From Verrucomicrobia bacterium Ga0077533 (lineage in GTDB: Bacteria > Verrucomicrobiota > Verrucomicrobiia > Opitutales > Opitutaceae): 40,365 bases of DNA. Location: NCBI GenBank assembly GCA_001464505.1, contig LNEH01000201.1:1-40365 (forward strand). The letters are read 5' to 3'. Position numbers and translations under genes: made by a program. Below, in pieces: positions 15,714 through 24,172 of the stretch. The notes below the pieces were generated by a model, which ran no database searches, was not told the origin of the DNA, and worked only from the letters and a program-made list of their open reading frames with translations. Positions within the stretch are counted from its first letter, which is position 1, and the number at the start of each line of letters is the position of its first letter.

Positions 15714-17075
15714 ATGCCCGCCCCGCCCCAACGCCGGCTGATCTTCGCTCACATCGATGAGCCGGGCTACACCCCTGACCTTCCGTGCTACCTGAAGCAC
15801 GGCGGCTACGCGGTCATGCGGAAGGCGTTCGCCCGCAAACCCGAGGAACTGATCGACGAGGTGAAGAAATCCGGCCTGCGCGGCCGCGGCGGCGCCGGCT
15901 TCTCCTGCGGCTTGAAGTGGACGCTGGTCGACCGCAAGAGCGGCAAACCGGTCTATCTCATCGTCAACGCCGACGAGTCCGAGCCCGGCACCTTCAAGGA
16001 CCGCTACATCATCCACCAGGACCCGCACCAGCTGCTCGAGGGCACGATGATCTCCTGTTTCGCGAACAACGTGAAGCAGGCCTACATCTACATCCGCGGC
16101 GAGATGCCGCAGGGCGCCCGCATTCTGGAAAAGGCCATCGCCGAGGCGCGCGCGGCGAATCTCGTCGGCCGGAACATCCTCGGGACGAACTATAGTTGCG
16201 ACATCTTCGTCCACCGCGGTGCTGGCGCCTACATCTGCGGCGAGGAAACCGGCCTGATCGAGTCGCTCGAGGGCAAGCGCGCCAACCCGCGCATCAAGCC
16301 GCCGTATTTCCCCGCCGTGCTCGGCCTCTACCAGTGCCCGACCATCGTCAACAACGTCGAGACGCTCTGCCACGTGAAGCACATCGCCGACATGGGCGGC
16401 GAGGCCTACACGAGGATCGGCACGCCCAACAACACCGGCACGCGCATCTTCTGCGTCTCGGGCCACGTGCAGCGGCCCGGCTATTACGAATTTGAGTGCG
16501 GCAAGATCACCATGGGCCAGCTGCTCAACGAGGTCTGCGGCGGCCCGCGGCCCGGCCGCACGTTCAAGGCCGTCATTCCCGGCGGTTCCTCCGCCAAGGT
16601 CATGCGCTTTGGCGAGCGCTACAAGGGCAGGCGCAAGGTCGGCGCGGACATGGTCGATTACGATTGGGGCGTCGAGGATGTCCCGATGGATTTCGATTCG
16701 CTCGGCCTGATCGGCACGATGGGCGGCTCCGGCGGCGTCATCGTGATGGACGATTCGGTCAACATGGTCGAGGCGCTGGCCAACATCAACGCGTTCTACT
16801 CGCACGAGAGCTGCGGCCAGTGCACGCCCTGTCGCGAGGGCTCGCTCTGGATGAAGAAGATCACCACCCGCATGGTGCACGGCACCGCGCGCCCCGAGGA
16901 CGCCGCGCTGCTCAAGGGCGTGGCCGACCAGATCCCCGGCCGCACCATCTGCGCCTTTGGCGAGGCCTGCTCGTGGCCGACCCAGAGCTTCCTCGCGAAA
17001 TTTGGGGACGAGTTCAGAAACTATCACGAGACGAAGAAAGCCGCGAAATCCGCCGCGGCTGCGCCCCTGATCTGA
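15714..17075 (+). CDS. nuoF: NADH-quinone oxidoreductase subunit F
   Basis: The NADH-binding subunit with FMN and cluster N3. The protein is 453 aa. The FMN/NADH glycine motif GLRGRGGAGFSCGLKW is at 54-69, NADESEPGTFKDR at 85-97, and GAGAYICGEETGLIESLEG at 169-187. The 4Fe-4S ligands are Cys367, Cys370, Cys373 (ESCGQCTPCREGS) and Cys413 (TICAFGEAC). An insertion near 300-323 (RYKGRRKVGADMVDYDWG) is longer than in E. coli but seen in some other lineages. It is followed by a 121-nt spacer with an inverted repeat. Confidence 0.95.
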   Translation: MPAPPQRRLIFAHIDEPGYTPDLPCYLKHGGYAVMRKAFARKPEELIDEVKKSGLRGRGGAGFSCGLKWTLVDRKSGKPVYLIVNADESEPGTFKDRYIIHQDPHQLLEGTMISCFANNVKQAYIYIRGEMPQGARILEKAIAEARAANLVGRNILGTNYSCDIFVHRGAGAYICGEETGLIESLEGKRANPRIKPPYFPAVLGLYQCPTIVNNVETLCHVKHIADMGGEAYTRIGTPNNTGTRIFCVSGHVQRPGYYEFECGKITMGQLLNEVCGGPRPGRTFKAVIPGGSSAKVMRFGERYKGRRKVGADMVDYDWGVEDVPMDFDSLGLIGTMGGSGGVIVMDDSVNMVEALANINAFYSHESCGQCTPCREGSLWMKKITTRMVHGTARPEDAALLKGVADQIPGRTICAFGEACSWPTQSFLAKFGDEFRNYHETKKAAKSAAAAPLI

Positions 17076-17080
17076 TTGGT

Positions 17081-17183
17081 CACCACGAAATACACCAAAT
17101 ACACGAAATGCAGACAGACTCTCACCCGACCCTCTCTCCAGACCTTTTCGTGTCTTTCGTGTCTTTCGTGTGTTTCGTGGTTA
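17081..17183. repeat. Inverted repeat in the nuoF-nuoG spacer
   Basis: Left arm CACCACGAAATACACC... from 17081; right arm ...CGTGTGTTTCGTGGTTA ending 17183. Each arm repeats a short CACGAAA/TTTCGTG word every 9-10 bases. Same word family as the nuoD-nuoE spacer and as the single arm at 83-99. The right arm ends 13 nt before the nuoG ATG. Confidence 0.85.
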
Positions 17184-17196
17184 AAAAATCTCCGTA

Positions 17197-18960
17197 ATGA
17201 TCGCCCCACCCAAACCCGACCTCGTGACCGTCAACATCGACGGCCAGGACATCGCCGTGCCGAAGGGCACGAACGTGATCGAGGCCGCCCGGCAGCTTGG
17301 GATCGAGATCCCGCACTACTGTTATCATCCGAAGCTCACCGTCTCGGGCAACTGCCGCATGTGCCTCATCGAAATGGGCACCCCAATCATGGATCCGGCC
17401 ACCAGGGCGCCGATCATGGACGCGGCGACGGGCAGGCCGAAGATCAACTGGATCCCGCGCCCGCAGATCGGCTGCGCCACCAACGTCTCGCCCGGCCTGC
17501 ACGTCCGCACCGACTCGCCCCTGGCCCGCGAATGCCGCGAGGGCGTCACCGAGTTTCTGCTCATCAACCATCCGCTCGACTGCCCGATCTGCGACCAGGC
17601 CGGCGAGTGCAAGCTCCAGGAGCACTCCACCGCCTACGGCCGCGGCTACTCGCGCTTCGTCGAGCAGAAGAACGTGAAACCCAAGCGCACCGTGCTCGGC
17701 CCGCGCGTCACGCTCGACGACGAGCGCTGCATCCTCTGCTCCCGCTGCGTGCGCTTCAGCAAGGAGGTCGCGAAGGACGACGTGCTCGGCTTCGTCGACC
17801 GCGGCAGCTACAGCACGCTGACCTGCTACCCGGGCAAACAGCTCAAGAACAATTACTCGCTCAACACGGTGGACATCTGCCCCGTCGGCGCGCTCACCAG
17901 CACCGATTTCCGCTTCAAGATGCGCGTCTGGTTCCTCAAGCAGACGCCCGGCATCGACCCCGAATCCTCCGTCGGCGCCAACACCGAGATCTGGAGCCGC
18001 GAAGGCGCCATTTACCGCATCACTCCGCGGCAGAACGACGCCGTGAATGACACCTGGATGGCCGATTCCGGCCGCGCGCTCTACAAACAGGTGAAGGCGG
18101 CCGACCGCCTGCTCGCCCCTTCGCTCGACGGCGCCACCACCGCCAACGAGATGGCGCTCAAGGCCGTCGCCAATCTGTTGGTGGGGCGGACCGGCCCGGT
18201 CCGCCGCGATGACGATGCCGCGTCCCCGGCGCACCGGGCCGGTGCGCCCTACCAAGGATCCGTCGCGCTCGTCGGTTCCGGCCGCAGCTCGGTCGAGGAG
18301 CAGTTCCTCACGAAGAAGCTCGCCGACGCGCTCAAGACCTCCGCGCACCTCGTCAGCCGGGTGGGGCCGGGCGACAGAATCCTCGTCTCCGCCGACCGCA
18401 ACCCGAACGTCCGCGGTGCGCTTGTCACCGGTCTTATCTCCAAGCTGCCGGCGCAACAGCTCACTTCGCTCGCGGCCGACATCGATGCGGGCAAGGTGAA
18501 GACCGTCGTCTCCGTGGGCGAGGACCTGACCGCCGCTGGTTTGAGCGCCGCGCAGTTGGCGAAGGTTTCGGTCGTCTATCTCGGCACGCACCGCAATGCC
18601 ACGAGCGACGCGGCCAAGGTCGTCATCCCGACGCTCACCGTGTTCGAGAAGTCCGGCACCTTCGTGAACCAGCAGTTCCGCCTCCAGAAATTTGCGAAGG
18701 CCGTCCCCGGCCCGGCGGGCGTCAACGACGACCTGATCACGCTGGCCGAACTCGTGGCCGCGGCGGGCGGCGGCATCATTCCGTTCGAGCTCGGCGCGCT
18801 CTGGGCGGCCATCGCCGCCGAGGTGAAGCCGCTTGCGCTGGTCACCTACGCCAGTCTCCCCGCCACCGGCCTGCTGCTCGACGCCACGCCGTGGGCCGCG
18901 CTGCCCTTCTGCGAAGGTGAGACCCTCCACTTCAAACCCGCCGCAGCCGCGAATGCCTGA
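17197..18960 (+). CDS. nuoG: NADH-quinone oxidoreductase subunit G
   Basis: The 75-kDa-type subunit that wires electrons from NuoF/NuoE toward NuoI. The protein is 587 aa, shorter than the roughly 900-aa E. coli form. 2Fe-2S ligands Cys42, Cys53, Cys56 and Cys93; the His-coordinated 4Fe-4S site His125, Cys129, Cys132, Cys138; the second 4Fe-4S site Cys178, Cys181, Cys184, Cys228. The segment between Cys56 and Cys93 is long and contains a PIMDPATRAPIMDAATGRP duplication. After about 235 a reduced molybdopterin-oxidoreductase-like domain follows. Residues 329-352 are encoded by a palindromic repeat identical over 26 bp to one at 9925-9950, so about 25 residues look like an in-frame repeat insertion in the linker. 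Confidence 0.93.
   Translation: MIAPPKPDLVTVNIDGQDIAVPKGTNVIEAARQLGIEIPHYCYHPKLTVSGNCRMCLIEMGTPIMDPATRAPIMDAATGRPKINWIPRPQIGCATNVSPGLHVRTDSPLARECREGVTEFLLINHPLDCPICDQAGECKLQEHSTAYGRGYSRFVEQKNVKPKRTVLGPRVTLDDERCILCSRCVRFSKEVAKDDVLGFVDRGSYSTLTCYPGKQLKNNYSLNTVDICPVGALTSTDFRFKMRVWFLKQTPGIDPESSVGANTEIWSREGAIYRITPRQNDAVNDTWMADSGRALYKQVKAADRLLAPSLDGATTANEMALKAVANLLVGRTGPVRRDDDAASPAHRAGAPYQGSVALVGSGRSSVEEQFLTKKLADALKTSAHLVSRVGPGDRILVSADRNPNVRGALVTGLISKLPAQQLTSLAADIDAGKVKTVVSVGEDLTAAGLSAAQLAKVSVVYLGTHRNATSDAAKVVIPTLTVFEKSGTFVNQQFRLQKFAKAVPGPAGVNDDLITLAELVAAAGGGIIPFELGALWAAIAAEVKPLALVTYASLPATGLLLDATPWAALPFCEGETLHFKPAAAANA
18181..18253. repeat. Palindromic repeat embedded in frame in nuoG
   Basis: Two hairpins: GGGCGGACCGG/CCGGTCCGCC at 18184-18205, and GGCGCACCGG/CCGGTGCGCC at 18228-18253, separated by 22 bases. 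The second is identical to 9925-9950. Translated it reads VGRTGPVRRDDDAASPAHRA and a few further residues, a low-complexity Arg/Ala/Asp stretch unlike the flanking protein. The frame stays open through it. Confidence 0.85.
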
Positions 18961-18965
18961 TTTTC

Positions 18966-19149
18966 TACACCAAGCTCGCAAAGAAACGCTAAGAACCATG
19001 CAACACACTTTCGACTGTCATTCTGAACGCAGTGAAGAATCCAGGAGCACGCCTGCCGACGGACTTCGTGCTGGATCCTTCGCTTCGCTCAGGATGACAA
19101 GAAACAGTCAGTTTTCCGTTTTCTTCGCTCCCTTTGCAATCTTGGTGTA
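18966..19149. repeat. Nested inverted repeats in the nuoG-nuoH spacer
   Basis: Outer arms: TACACCAAGCTCGCAAAG (from 18966) against CTTTGCAATCTTGGTGTA (ending 19149). Inner element 19016-19099: TGTCATTCTGAACGCAG... against ...TCGCTCAGGATGACA. The inner family recurs in the nuoK-nuoL and nuoL-nuoM spacers and at 33981-34100. The outer right arm ends seven bases before the nuoH ATG. Confidence 0.85.
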
Positions 19150-19156
19150 AACCCGC

Positions 19157-20299
19157 ATGATCGAATTCTGGAACAGTCTCCATCCGCTGCTGCAGGCCGT
19201 CATCAAGGGCCTCGCGGTGATCGGCGTCATGTTCCCGTTCGGCGGGGCCTGCTCGCTGATCGAGCGCAAAATCTCGGCCGCGATGCAGGGCCGCCCGGGC
19301 CCGAACCGCGCGATCCCGTTCTGGTTCGCGTGGGTGCCGGTCATCGGCCCGTTCCTCCAGCGGCTGGGCGTGTTCCACCTCATGGCCGACGGCGGCAAGA
19401 TGTTTTTCAAGGAGGACCCGGTGCCGGGTCACGTGAACAAGTTCTATTTCTACCTCGCGCCGGTCGTCGGCATGATTCCCGCGCTCACAACCGTGACGGT
19501 GGTGCCGTTCGGCGCCTACCTGAACGAGGCCGGCCAGCTCGTCCCGCTCGTGCTGGCCAACCTCGATGTCGGCATCCTTGCGGTGTTCGCCGTGTCGTCC
19601 CTCGGCGTTTACTCGCTGATCCTCGCCGGCTGGTCGTCGAACTCGAAGTATCCGTTTCTCGGCGGCATCCGCGCCTCGGCGCAGCTCATCTCCTACGAGC
19701 TGTCGATGACGCTCTCCGTGCTGCCGGTCTTCCTCTGGGTCAACGCGCCCGGCGGCGAAGGCACCCTGAGCCTTTTCCATGTGGTCGGGGCCCAGGACGG
19801 CGCGTGGTTCGGCCTCTGGATGCCGCTGTGCGCGATCATCTTCCTTGTCGCGCTGTTTGCCGAGACGAACCGCCTGCCGTTCGACATGGCCGAGGGCGAG
19901 GCCGATCTCGTCGGCGGCTTCCACACCGAATACGGCGCGATGAAGTGGGGCCTGTTCTTTGTCGCCGAGTATTCGCACATGCTCATCGGTTCCGGCGTGT
20001 TCGTGCTGCTGTTCCTCGGCGGCTGGAACCCGCTGCCGTGGGTGCCGCTGTCCGACGTGGCCGCGTGGCTGCACCTCGCGGACCAGCCGCTGCTGCTCGG
20101 CCTGCTCTCCATCGGCATTTTCCTCGGCAAGACGCTGTTTTTCATCTTTCTCTTCATGTGGGTGCGCTGGACGGTGCCGCGCTTCCGTTACGACCAGGTG
20201 ATGAAGCTCGGCTGGCAGAAGCTGCTGCCGCTCGCCCTCGGCAACCTCATTTTCTACGCGATCCTTATCGCGTGGCTACAGCCGAAGTTTAGCCACTGA
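19157..20299 (+). CDS. nuoH: NADH-quinone oxidoreductase subunit H
   Basis: A membrane-arm subunit contacting the quinone pocket. The protein is 380 aa with multiple hydrophobic segments. Signatures: ERKISAAMQGRPGPNR near 35-50, GGIRASAQLISYELSM near 173-188, and AETNRLPFDMAEGEADLVGG near 234-253. Its last residues and the TGA stop (20291-20299) lie inside the left arm of the following inverted repeat, so the C-terminus ...KFSH may have been shaped by the repeat. Confidence 0.95.
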   Translation: MIEFWNSLHPLLQAVIKGLAVIGVMFPFGGACSLIERKISAAMQGRPGPNRAIPFWFAWVPVIGPFLQRLGVFHLMADGGKMFFKEDPVPGHVNKFYFYLAPVVGMIPALTTVTVVPFGAYLNEAGQLVPLVLANLDVGILAVFAVSSLGVYSLILAGWSSNSKYPFLGGIRASAQLISYELSMTLSVLPVFLWVNAPGGEGTLSLFHVVGAQDGAWFGLWMPLCAIIFLVALFAETNRLPFDMAEGEADLVGGFHTEYGAMKWGLFFVAEYSHMLIGSGVFVLLFLGGWNPLPWVPLSDVAAWLHLADQPLLLGLLSIGIFLGKTLFFIFLFMWVRWTVPRFRYDQVMKLGWQKLLPLALGNLIFYAILIAWLQPKFSH

Positions 20300-20425
20300 T
20301 TTCACTGATGATCACGGATAGAACCACCAATCTTACGGACCGTCTTGTAGGTGGCGCGCTTGCGCGCCACGTTGCCCGCGAGCGGGCAACCTACACATCC
20401 GTGTCCATCCGTGCCATCCGTGGCT
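20291..20425. repeat. Nested inverted repeats in the nuoH-nuoI spacer
   Basis: Outer arms: AGCCACTGATTTCACTGATG from 20291 against ...CCATCCGTGGCT ending 20425, with repeated ACGGAT/ATCCGT words. Inner element 20347-20393: GTAGG...CCTAC enclosing two perfect small hairpins (GGTGGCGCGC/GCGCGCCAC and GTTGCCCGC/GCGGGCAAC), a three-way-junction shape. The outer left arm contains the nuoH stop codon. Confidence 0.85.
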
Positions 20426-20440
20426 AAAAACTGATTTCCC

Positions 20441-20986
20441 ATGCCCTACGTCGTCGAACGCAAACCCCTGACGCTCTCGGAGCGGCTCTATTTCCCGCAG
20501 ATCCTCGCGGGCATGCGGGTCACGCTGAAGCACCTGTTTGCGCCGAACGTCACGATGGAGTATCCCGAGCAGCGTCCGGCCATCCCGGTCGGCTACCGCG
20601 GCGTGCCGACACTGGTGAAGGATCCGCATGGCCGCGAGAAATGTGTCTCGTGCCAGCTCTGCGAGTTCGTCTGCCCGCCCAAGGCCATCCGCATCACGCC
20701 CGGCGAGATCCCCGCCGACCAGGCCGACCGCGCCCATGTCGAAAAGGCCCCCAAGGAATTCGAGATCGACATGCTCCGCTGCATCTACTGCGGCCTGTGC
20801 CAGGAGGTCTGCCCCGAGGAGGCCATCTTCCTGCAGAACCAGTATTCCCTGACCGGCTACACCCGCGCCGAGATGGTCAACGACAAGGCCCGGCTCTACG
20901 AGCTGGGCGGCACGCTGCCCGACCGGCATTTCAAGTGGGACAAGAAAAAATCCGCCGCCGAAGCGCGCGGCCATGCCGCGCACTGA
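20441..20986 (+). CDS. nuoI: NADH-quinone oxidoreductase subunit I
   Basis: The ferredoxin-like subunit carrying clusters N6a and N6b between NuoG and NuoB. The protein is 181 aa. The two CxxCxxCxxxCP motifs are Cys68, 71, 74, 78 (KCVSCQLCEFVCPPKAI) and Cys114, 117, 120, 124 (RCIYCGLCQEVCPEEAIF). The N-terminal amphipathic part (LSERLYFPQILAGMRVTLKHLF) is the usual membrane-contact helix. It is followed by a 180-nt spacer with inverted repeats. Confidence 0.95.
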   Translation: MPYVVERKPLTLSERLYFPQILAGMRVTLKHLFAPNVTMEYPEQRPAIPVGYRGVPTLVKDPHGREKCVSCQLCEFVCPPKAIRITPGEIPADQADRAHVEKAPKEFEIDMLRCIYCGLCQEVCPEEAIFLQNQYSLTGYTRAEMVNDKARLYELGGTLPDRHFKWDKKKSAAEARGHAAH

Positions 20987-21165
20987 AAAACCGAAGGACT
21001 GAAAAGCTGAAGCACCGAACCCACGTCATGTTTATCAACCACCTTGCTTCCCGTTCCTGCCCGCCCATGAAGCGAGCCGGAGTTCCGGGCCTGCCGCCCC
21101 TTTGGTCTCAAGGCATTTCCGGCTCGGTATTTCAGCCCTTCAGCTCTTCAGTCTTTCCGCCTTTC
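20987..21165. repeat. Inverted repeat in the nuoI-nuoJ spacer
   Basis: The left arm from 20987 (AAAACCGAAGGACTGAAAAG...) and the right arm ending 21165 (...CAGTCTTTCCGCCTTTC) are imperfect inverted copies built on CTGAAG/CTTCAG words. The 100-base centre (about 21020-21120) holds no clear gene or second palindrome. The right arm ends directly before the nuoJ ATG. Confidence 0.75.
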
Positions 21166-21166
21166 G

Positions 21167-21673
21167 ATGTCTGACACGCTCTTCCTCATCCTCTCGGTCC
21201 TGACCGTCGCCATGGCGCTGCTCGTCGTGCTGAACAAGAACGCCGTCAACGCCGCCATGTGCCTGCTGCTCTCGCTCGCCGGCCTGGCCGGCCTGTTCGT
21301 GCTGCTTGACGCCCCGTTGCTGGCCTTCGTGCTCATTTTGGTCTATGCGGGCGCGGTCGTCGCGCTGTTCCTCTTCATCATCATGCTGCTCGACACCACG
21401 CCCGGCAGCTTCAAGCCGTTCAAGCCGCTGACCATCGCCGCCGCCGTGCTCGGCGCCGCGTTGCTGGGCCTCGGCATCTGGTCGCTGTTCGGTCGCGCCG
21501 TGCTGCCCGACGCGCCGGCGTCCGTGCCGGTCCCGACCATGAAACACCACGCCGAGATGCTCTTCACCACCTACCTGCTGCCGGTGCAGGTCGTCGGCTT
21601 CCTGCTCCTGATCGCCATGCTGGGCGTCATCGTGCTCAGCAAGAAATACACCGCGCCGGAGGACGCGAAATGA
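21167..21673 (+). CDS. nuoJ: NADH-quinone oxidoreductase subunit J
   Basis: A 168-aa membrane-arm subunit with about five hydrophobic helices. The conserved segment LAGLAGLFVLLDAPLLAFVLILVYAGAVVALFLFIIML corresponds to the pi-bulge helix region of the family (TM3). Position between nuoI and nuoK is standard. The predicted product ends KKYTAPEDAK. It is followed by a 100-nt spacer with an inverted repeat. Confidence 0.93.
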   Translation: MSDTLFLILSVLTVAMALLVVLNKNAVNAAMCLLLSLAGLAGLFVLLDAPLLAFVLILVYAGAVVALFLFIIMLLDTTPGSFKPFKPLTIAAAVLGAALLGLGIWSLFGRAVLPDAPASVPVPTMKHHAEMLFTTYLLPVQVVGFLLLIAMLGVIVLSKKYTAPEDAK

Positions 21674-21680
21674 AACCTGC

Positions 21681-21770
21681 AAGTAGCGAACATCGAGTAG
21701 CGGGTAGTGAGCATTCGTTGTTCGCGGCTTTCCCGGCTACCCGCTACCCGCTACCCACTACTCACTACTG
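21681..21770. repeat. Inverted repeat in the nuoJ-nuoK spacer
   Basis: Left arm from 21681 (AAGTAGCGAACATCGAGTAG...) with TAGCG/TAGTG words, right arm ending 21770 (...CTACCCACTACTCACTACTG) with the complementary words. A single arm of the same family is at 9208-9237 upstream of sufS. The right arm ends three bases before the nuoK ATG. Confidence 0.8.
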
Positions 21771-21773
21771 CGT

Positions 21774-22106
21774 ATGATGACCCCCTTCCTCGCCGCCGCC
21801 CCGGTCTACGGCCTCCCGTCCTACCTGCTGGTCAGCGCGCTGCTGTTCGCCATCGGCTTTTTCGGCGTGCTGCTGCGCAAGAACACCCTGGTGATCTACA
21901 TGTGCCTCGAGCTGATGCTGCTGGCCTCGACGCTCGCGCTCGTGGCCTTCTCGAAGTTCAACGGCACGCTCGACGGCAACGTCTTTGTGTTCTTCGTGCT
22001 CACCATTGCGGCGGCCGAGGTCGCCGTCGGCCTCGCCATCATTGTCGCGCTGTTCCGCCAGCGCCACACCGTCCAGGTCGAGGAATTGAACCAACTCAAA
22101 CATTAA
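21774..22106 (+). CDS. nuoK: NADH-quinone oxidoreductase subunit K
   Basis: A 110-aa Mrp-related membrane-arm subunit with three transmembrane helices. The conserved glutamates lie in [12 protein letters not shown] (first) and [13 protein letters not shown] (second), which are part of the proton path. Two consecutive ATGs (21774 and 21777) are possible starts. The stop TAA (22104-22106) is part of a TTAACCACG repeat arm that begins the next spacer. Confidence 0.94.
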   Translation: MMTPFLAAAPVYGLPSYLLVSALLFAIGFFGVLLRKNTLVIYMCLELMLLASTLALVAFSKFNGTLDGNVFVFFVLTIAAAEVAVGLAIIVALFRQRHTVQVEELNQLKH

Positions 22107-22292
22107 CCACGAATTTCACGGATGTTCACGGATACCAAACAATCCCCCGATGCCTGTCATCCTGAGCGGAGCGAAGGATCCAGCAGGATATTCGTTTGTG
22201 GCCATGACACTGGATTCTTCGCTTCGCTCAGAATGACATTCTGGAATAAACGACTTGGCATTCCGCACTCCGCATTCCGCACTCCGCAATTC
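22102..22292. repeat. Repeat cluster in the nuoK-nuoL spacer with unmatched outer arms
   Basis: The left arm ATTAACCACGAATTTCACGG (from 22102) carries CACGGAT words. The inner element 22155-22238 is a TGTCATCCTGAGCGG.../...CGCTCAGAATGACA inverted repeat. The right arm 22257-22292 (GGCATTCCGCACTCCGCATT...) belongs to a different word family, so the outer arms do not pair with each other. The right arm ends five bases before the nuoL ATG. Confidence 0.75.
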
Positions 22293-22297
22293 GGCCC

Positions 22298-24172
22298 ATG
22301 ACGATGTTGCAACACGCCATTTTGGTTCTCCTGCTGCCGCTGGCCTCGGCGGTGGTGATCGCCCTGTTCCTGCGTCGGCAGGGCGCGGTCGCCTCGTGGC
22401 TCTCCACCGCCACGGCCGGCGCCATCGCGGCGATCTCGATCATCCTCCTGCTGCATGGCGAACGCTTCGAAAACTCGATCGAGTGGCTGCGCTTCGGCGA
22501 CTTCGCCGTGTCGCTGGGCATCAAGTTCGACGACCTCGCGGCGCTGATGCTCTTTATCGTCGGTTGCGTCGGCTTCCTGATCCATGTCTTCTCGCTGGGC
22601 TACATGCACGACGACGCGGCGCGGGCGCGGTTCTTCGGCGGCCTGTCCATCTTCATGTTCTCAATGATCGGCATCGTGCTCGCCGACAACCTGTTCATGA
22701 TTTTCATCTTCTGGGAGCTGGTCGGTTTCAGTTCCTGGCTGCTGATCAACCACTATCACCACAAGCAGTCGGCGGCCGACGCCGCGAAGAAGGCCTTCAT
22801 CGTCAACCGCGTCGGTGACTTCGGCTTCCTGCTCGGCATCATCATGTGCTACTGGCTGAACGGCACCGTCAATCTCAGCGAGCTGGCCCGGCTCGGCGAC
22901 ACCCACGCGCTGGTGTTCAGCCTCGCCCTCCCGCTGCTGCTGTTCTGCGGCGCGGTCGGCAAGTCCGCCCAGATGCCGCTGCAAGTGTGGCTGCCCGACG
23001 CGATGGAGGGCCCGACACCCGTCTCCGCCCTCATCCACGCGGCCACCATGGTCGCGGCCGGCATCTACATGCTTTGCCGCATCAGTGTCCTCATGGTCCC
23101 CGATGTGCTCACGCTGATCATGTGGGTCGGCACGGCCACCGCGCTCTACGCCGCGCTCTGCGCCGTCGTGCAGCGCGACATCAAGAAGGTGCTGGCCTAC
23201 TCGACGCTTTCCCAGCTCGGCTGCATGGTCGCGGCGTTCGGCCTGGGCTCGAATCTTCCCGGGCATGATGGCGGCGGGACTGCGGTGCTGGCCGCGGGTG
23301 GGGCGGCCGCGATGTTCCACCTGACGACCCACGCCTTCTTCAAGGCGCTGCTCTTCCTGGGCGCCGGTTCGGTCATCATGGGCTGCCACCACGAGCAGGA
23401 CATCTTCAAGCTGGGCGGGCTGCGCACAAAGATGCCCGTGACCTTCATCACCTTCACGATCGGCGTGCTGGCGATCATCGGCCTGCCGGGTCTCGCGGGC
23501 TTCTTCTCGAAGGACGCCATCCTCTACCTCGCGATGGAGAAGAACACCGCGGTGTTCGCCATCCTCGCCTTCACCGCCGTGCTGACCTCGTTCTACATGG
23601 TCCGCCTGTGGAAGATCACCTTCCTGGGCGAAGCCCGTTCCGACGCGGCCAAGCGCGCCCACGAAAGCGGCCTCACCATGACGCTGCCGTTGATCATGCT
23701 TGCGGTGCTCTCGGTTGCCGGCGGCTACTCGGGCGTGTTCGGCCAGCTGGCCGGCTCGGTGGCGGAACTCGTGCCCGAAGCCCACGGTTCGGCCCACACG
23801 ATCATCCTGATGGTCTCGCTCGCCGTCATGACGGTCGGCGCCGGCTCGGCGCTGCTTTTCTACAAGACGGCCGCGACCGACACCCTCGAGGAGCAGGCCC
23901 GCGTGCTCTTCGCCGGGCTGACCTGGCTCAAGGAGTCGTTCGACCGGCTCTACGATTACTACGTGGCCAAGGTGCAGCAGCGTTTCGCCATGCTGCTGAA
24001 CTTCCTGGAGCAAATCTTCCTGGCCGGACTTATCATCCGCGGCTTCGCGGGAATTGTCGGCATGATCGGTTACGGCGCCCGGGCGCTCCACACCGGCAGC
24101 CTGCACGCCTATGTTTTCTGGTTTCTGTTTGGCGCCGCGCTCCTCTGGGCCTTCGCCGCCGGGGTTTTTTAA
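22298..24172 (+). CDS. nuoL: NADH-quinone oxidoreductase subunit L
   Basis: The distal antiporter-like proton-pumping subunit. The protein is 624 aa. Signatures: FIFWELVGFSSWLLINHYHH near 131-150 with the conserved Glu, FIVNRVGDFGF near 167, and QVWLPDAMEGPTPVSALIHAATMVAAGIYML near 229-259. The C-terminus has the long-helix region (from about 525: EEQARVLFAGLTWLKESFDRLYDYYVAKVQQRF) followed by a last hydrophobic helix. The stop TAA is part of a TTAACCAC word opening the next spacer. Confidence 0.95.
   Translation: MTMLQHAILVLLLPLASAVVIALFLRRQGAVASWLSTATAGAIAAISIILLLHGERFENSIEWLRFGDFAVSLGIKFDDLAALMLFIVGCVGFLIHVFSLGYMHDDAARARFFGGLSIFMFSMIGIVLADNLFMIFIFWELVGFSSWLLINHYHHKQSAADAAKKAFIVNRVGDFGFLLGIIMCYWLNGTVNLSELARLGDTHALVFSLALPLLLFCGAVGKSAQMPLQVWLPDAMEGPTPVSALIHAATMVAAGIYMLCRISVLMVPDVLTLIMWVGTATALYAALCAVVQRDIKKVLAYSTLSQLGCMVAAFGLGSNLPGHDGGGTAVLAAGGAAAMFHLTTHAFFKALLFLGAGSVIMGCHHEQDIFKLGGLRTKMPVTFITFTIGVLAIIGLPGLAGFFSKDAILYLAMEKNTAVFAILAFTAVLTSFYMVRLWKITFLGEARSDAAKRAHESGLTMTLPLIMLAVLSVAGGYSGVFGQLAGSVAELVPEAHGSAHTIILMVSLAVMTVGAGSALLFYKTAATDTLEEQARVLFAGLTWLKESFDRLYDYYVAKVQQRFAMLLNFLEQIFLAGLIIRGFAGIVGMIGYGARALHTGSLHAYVFWFLFGAALLWAFAAGVF

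Noticed and set aside
22661-24106. 481-codon minus-strand frame opposite nuoL
   Set aside because: Composition (runs of His, Asp, Arg, Glu) is the reverse image of hydrophobic codons in nuoL; no motif.
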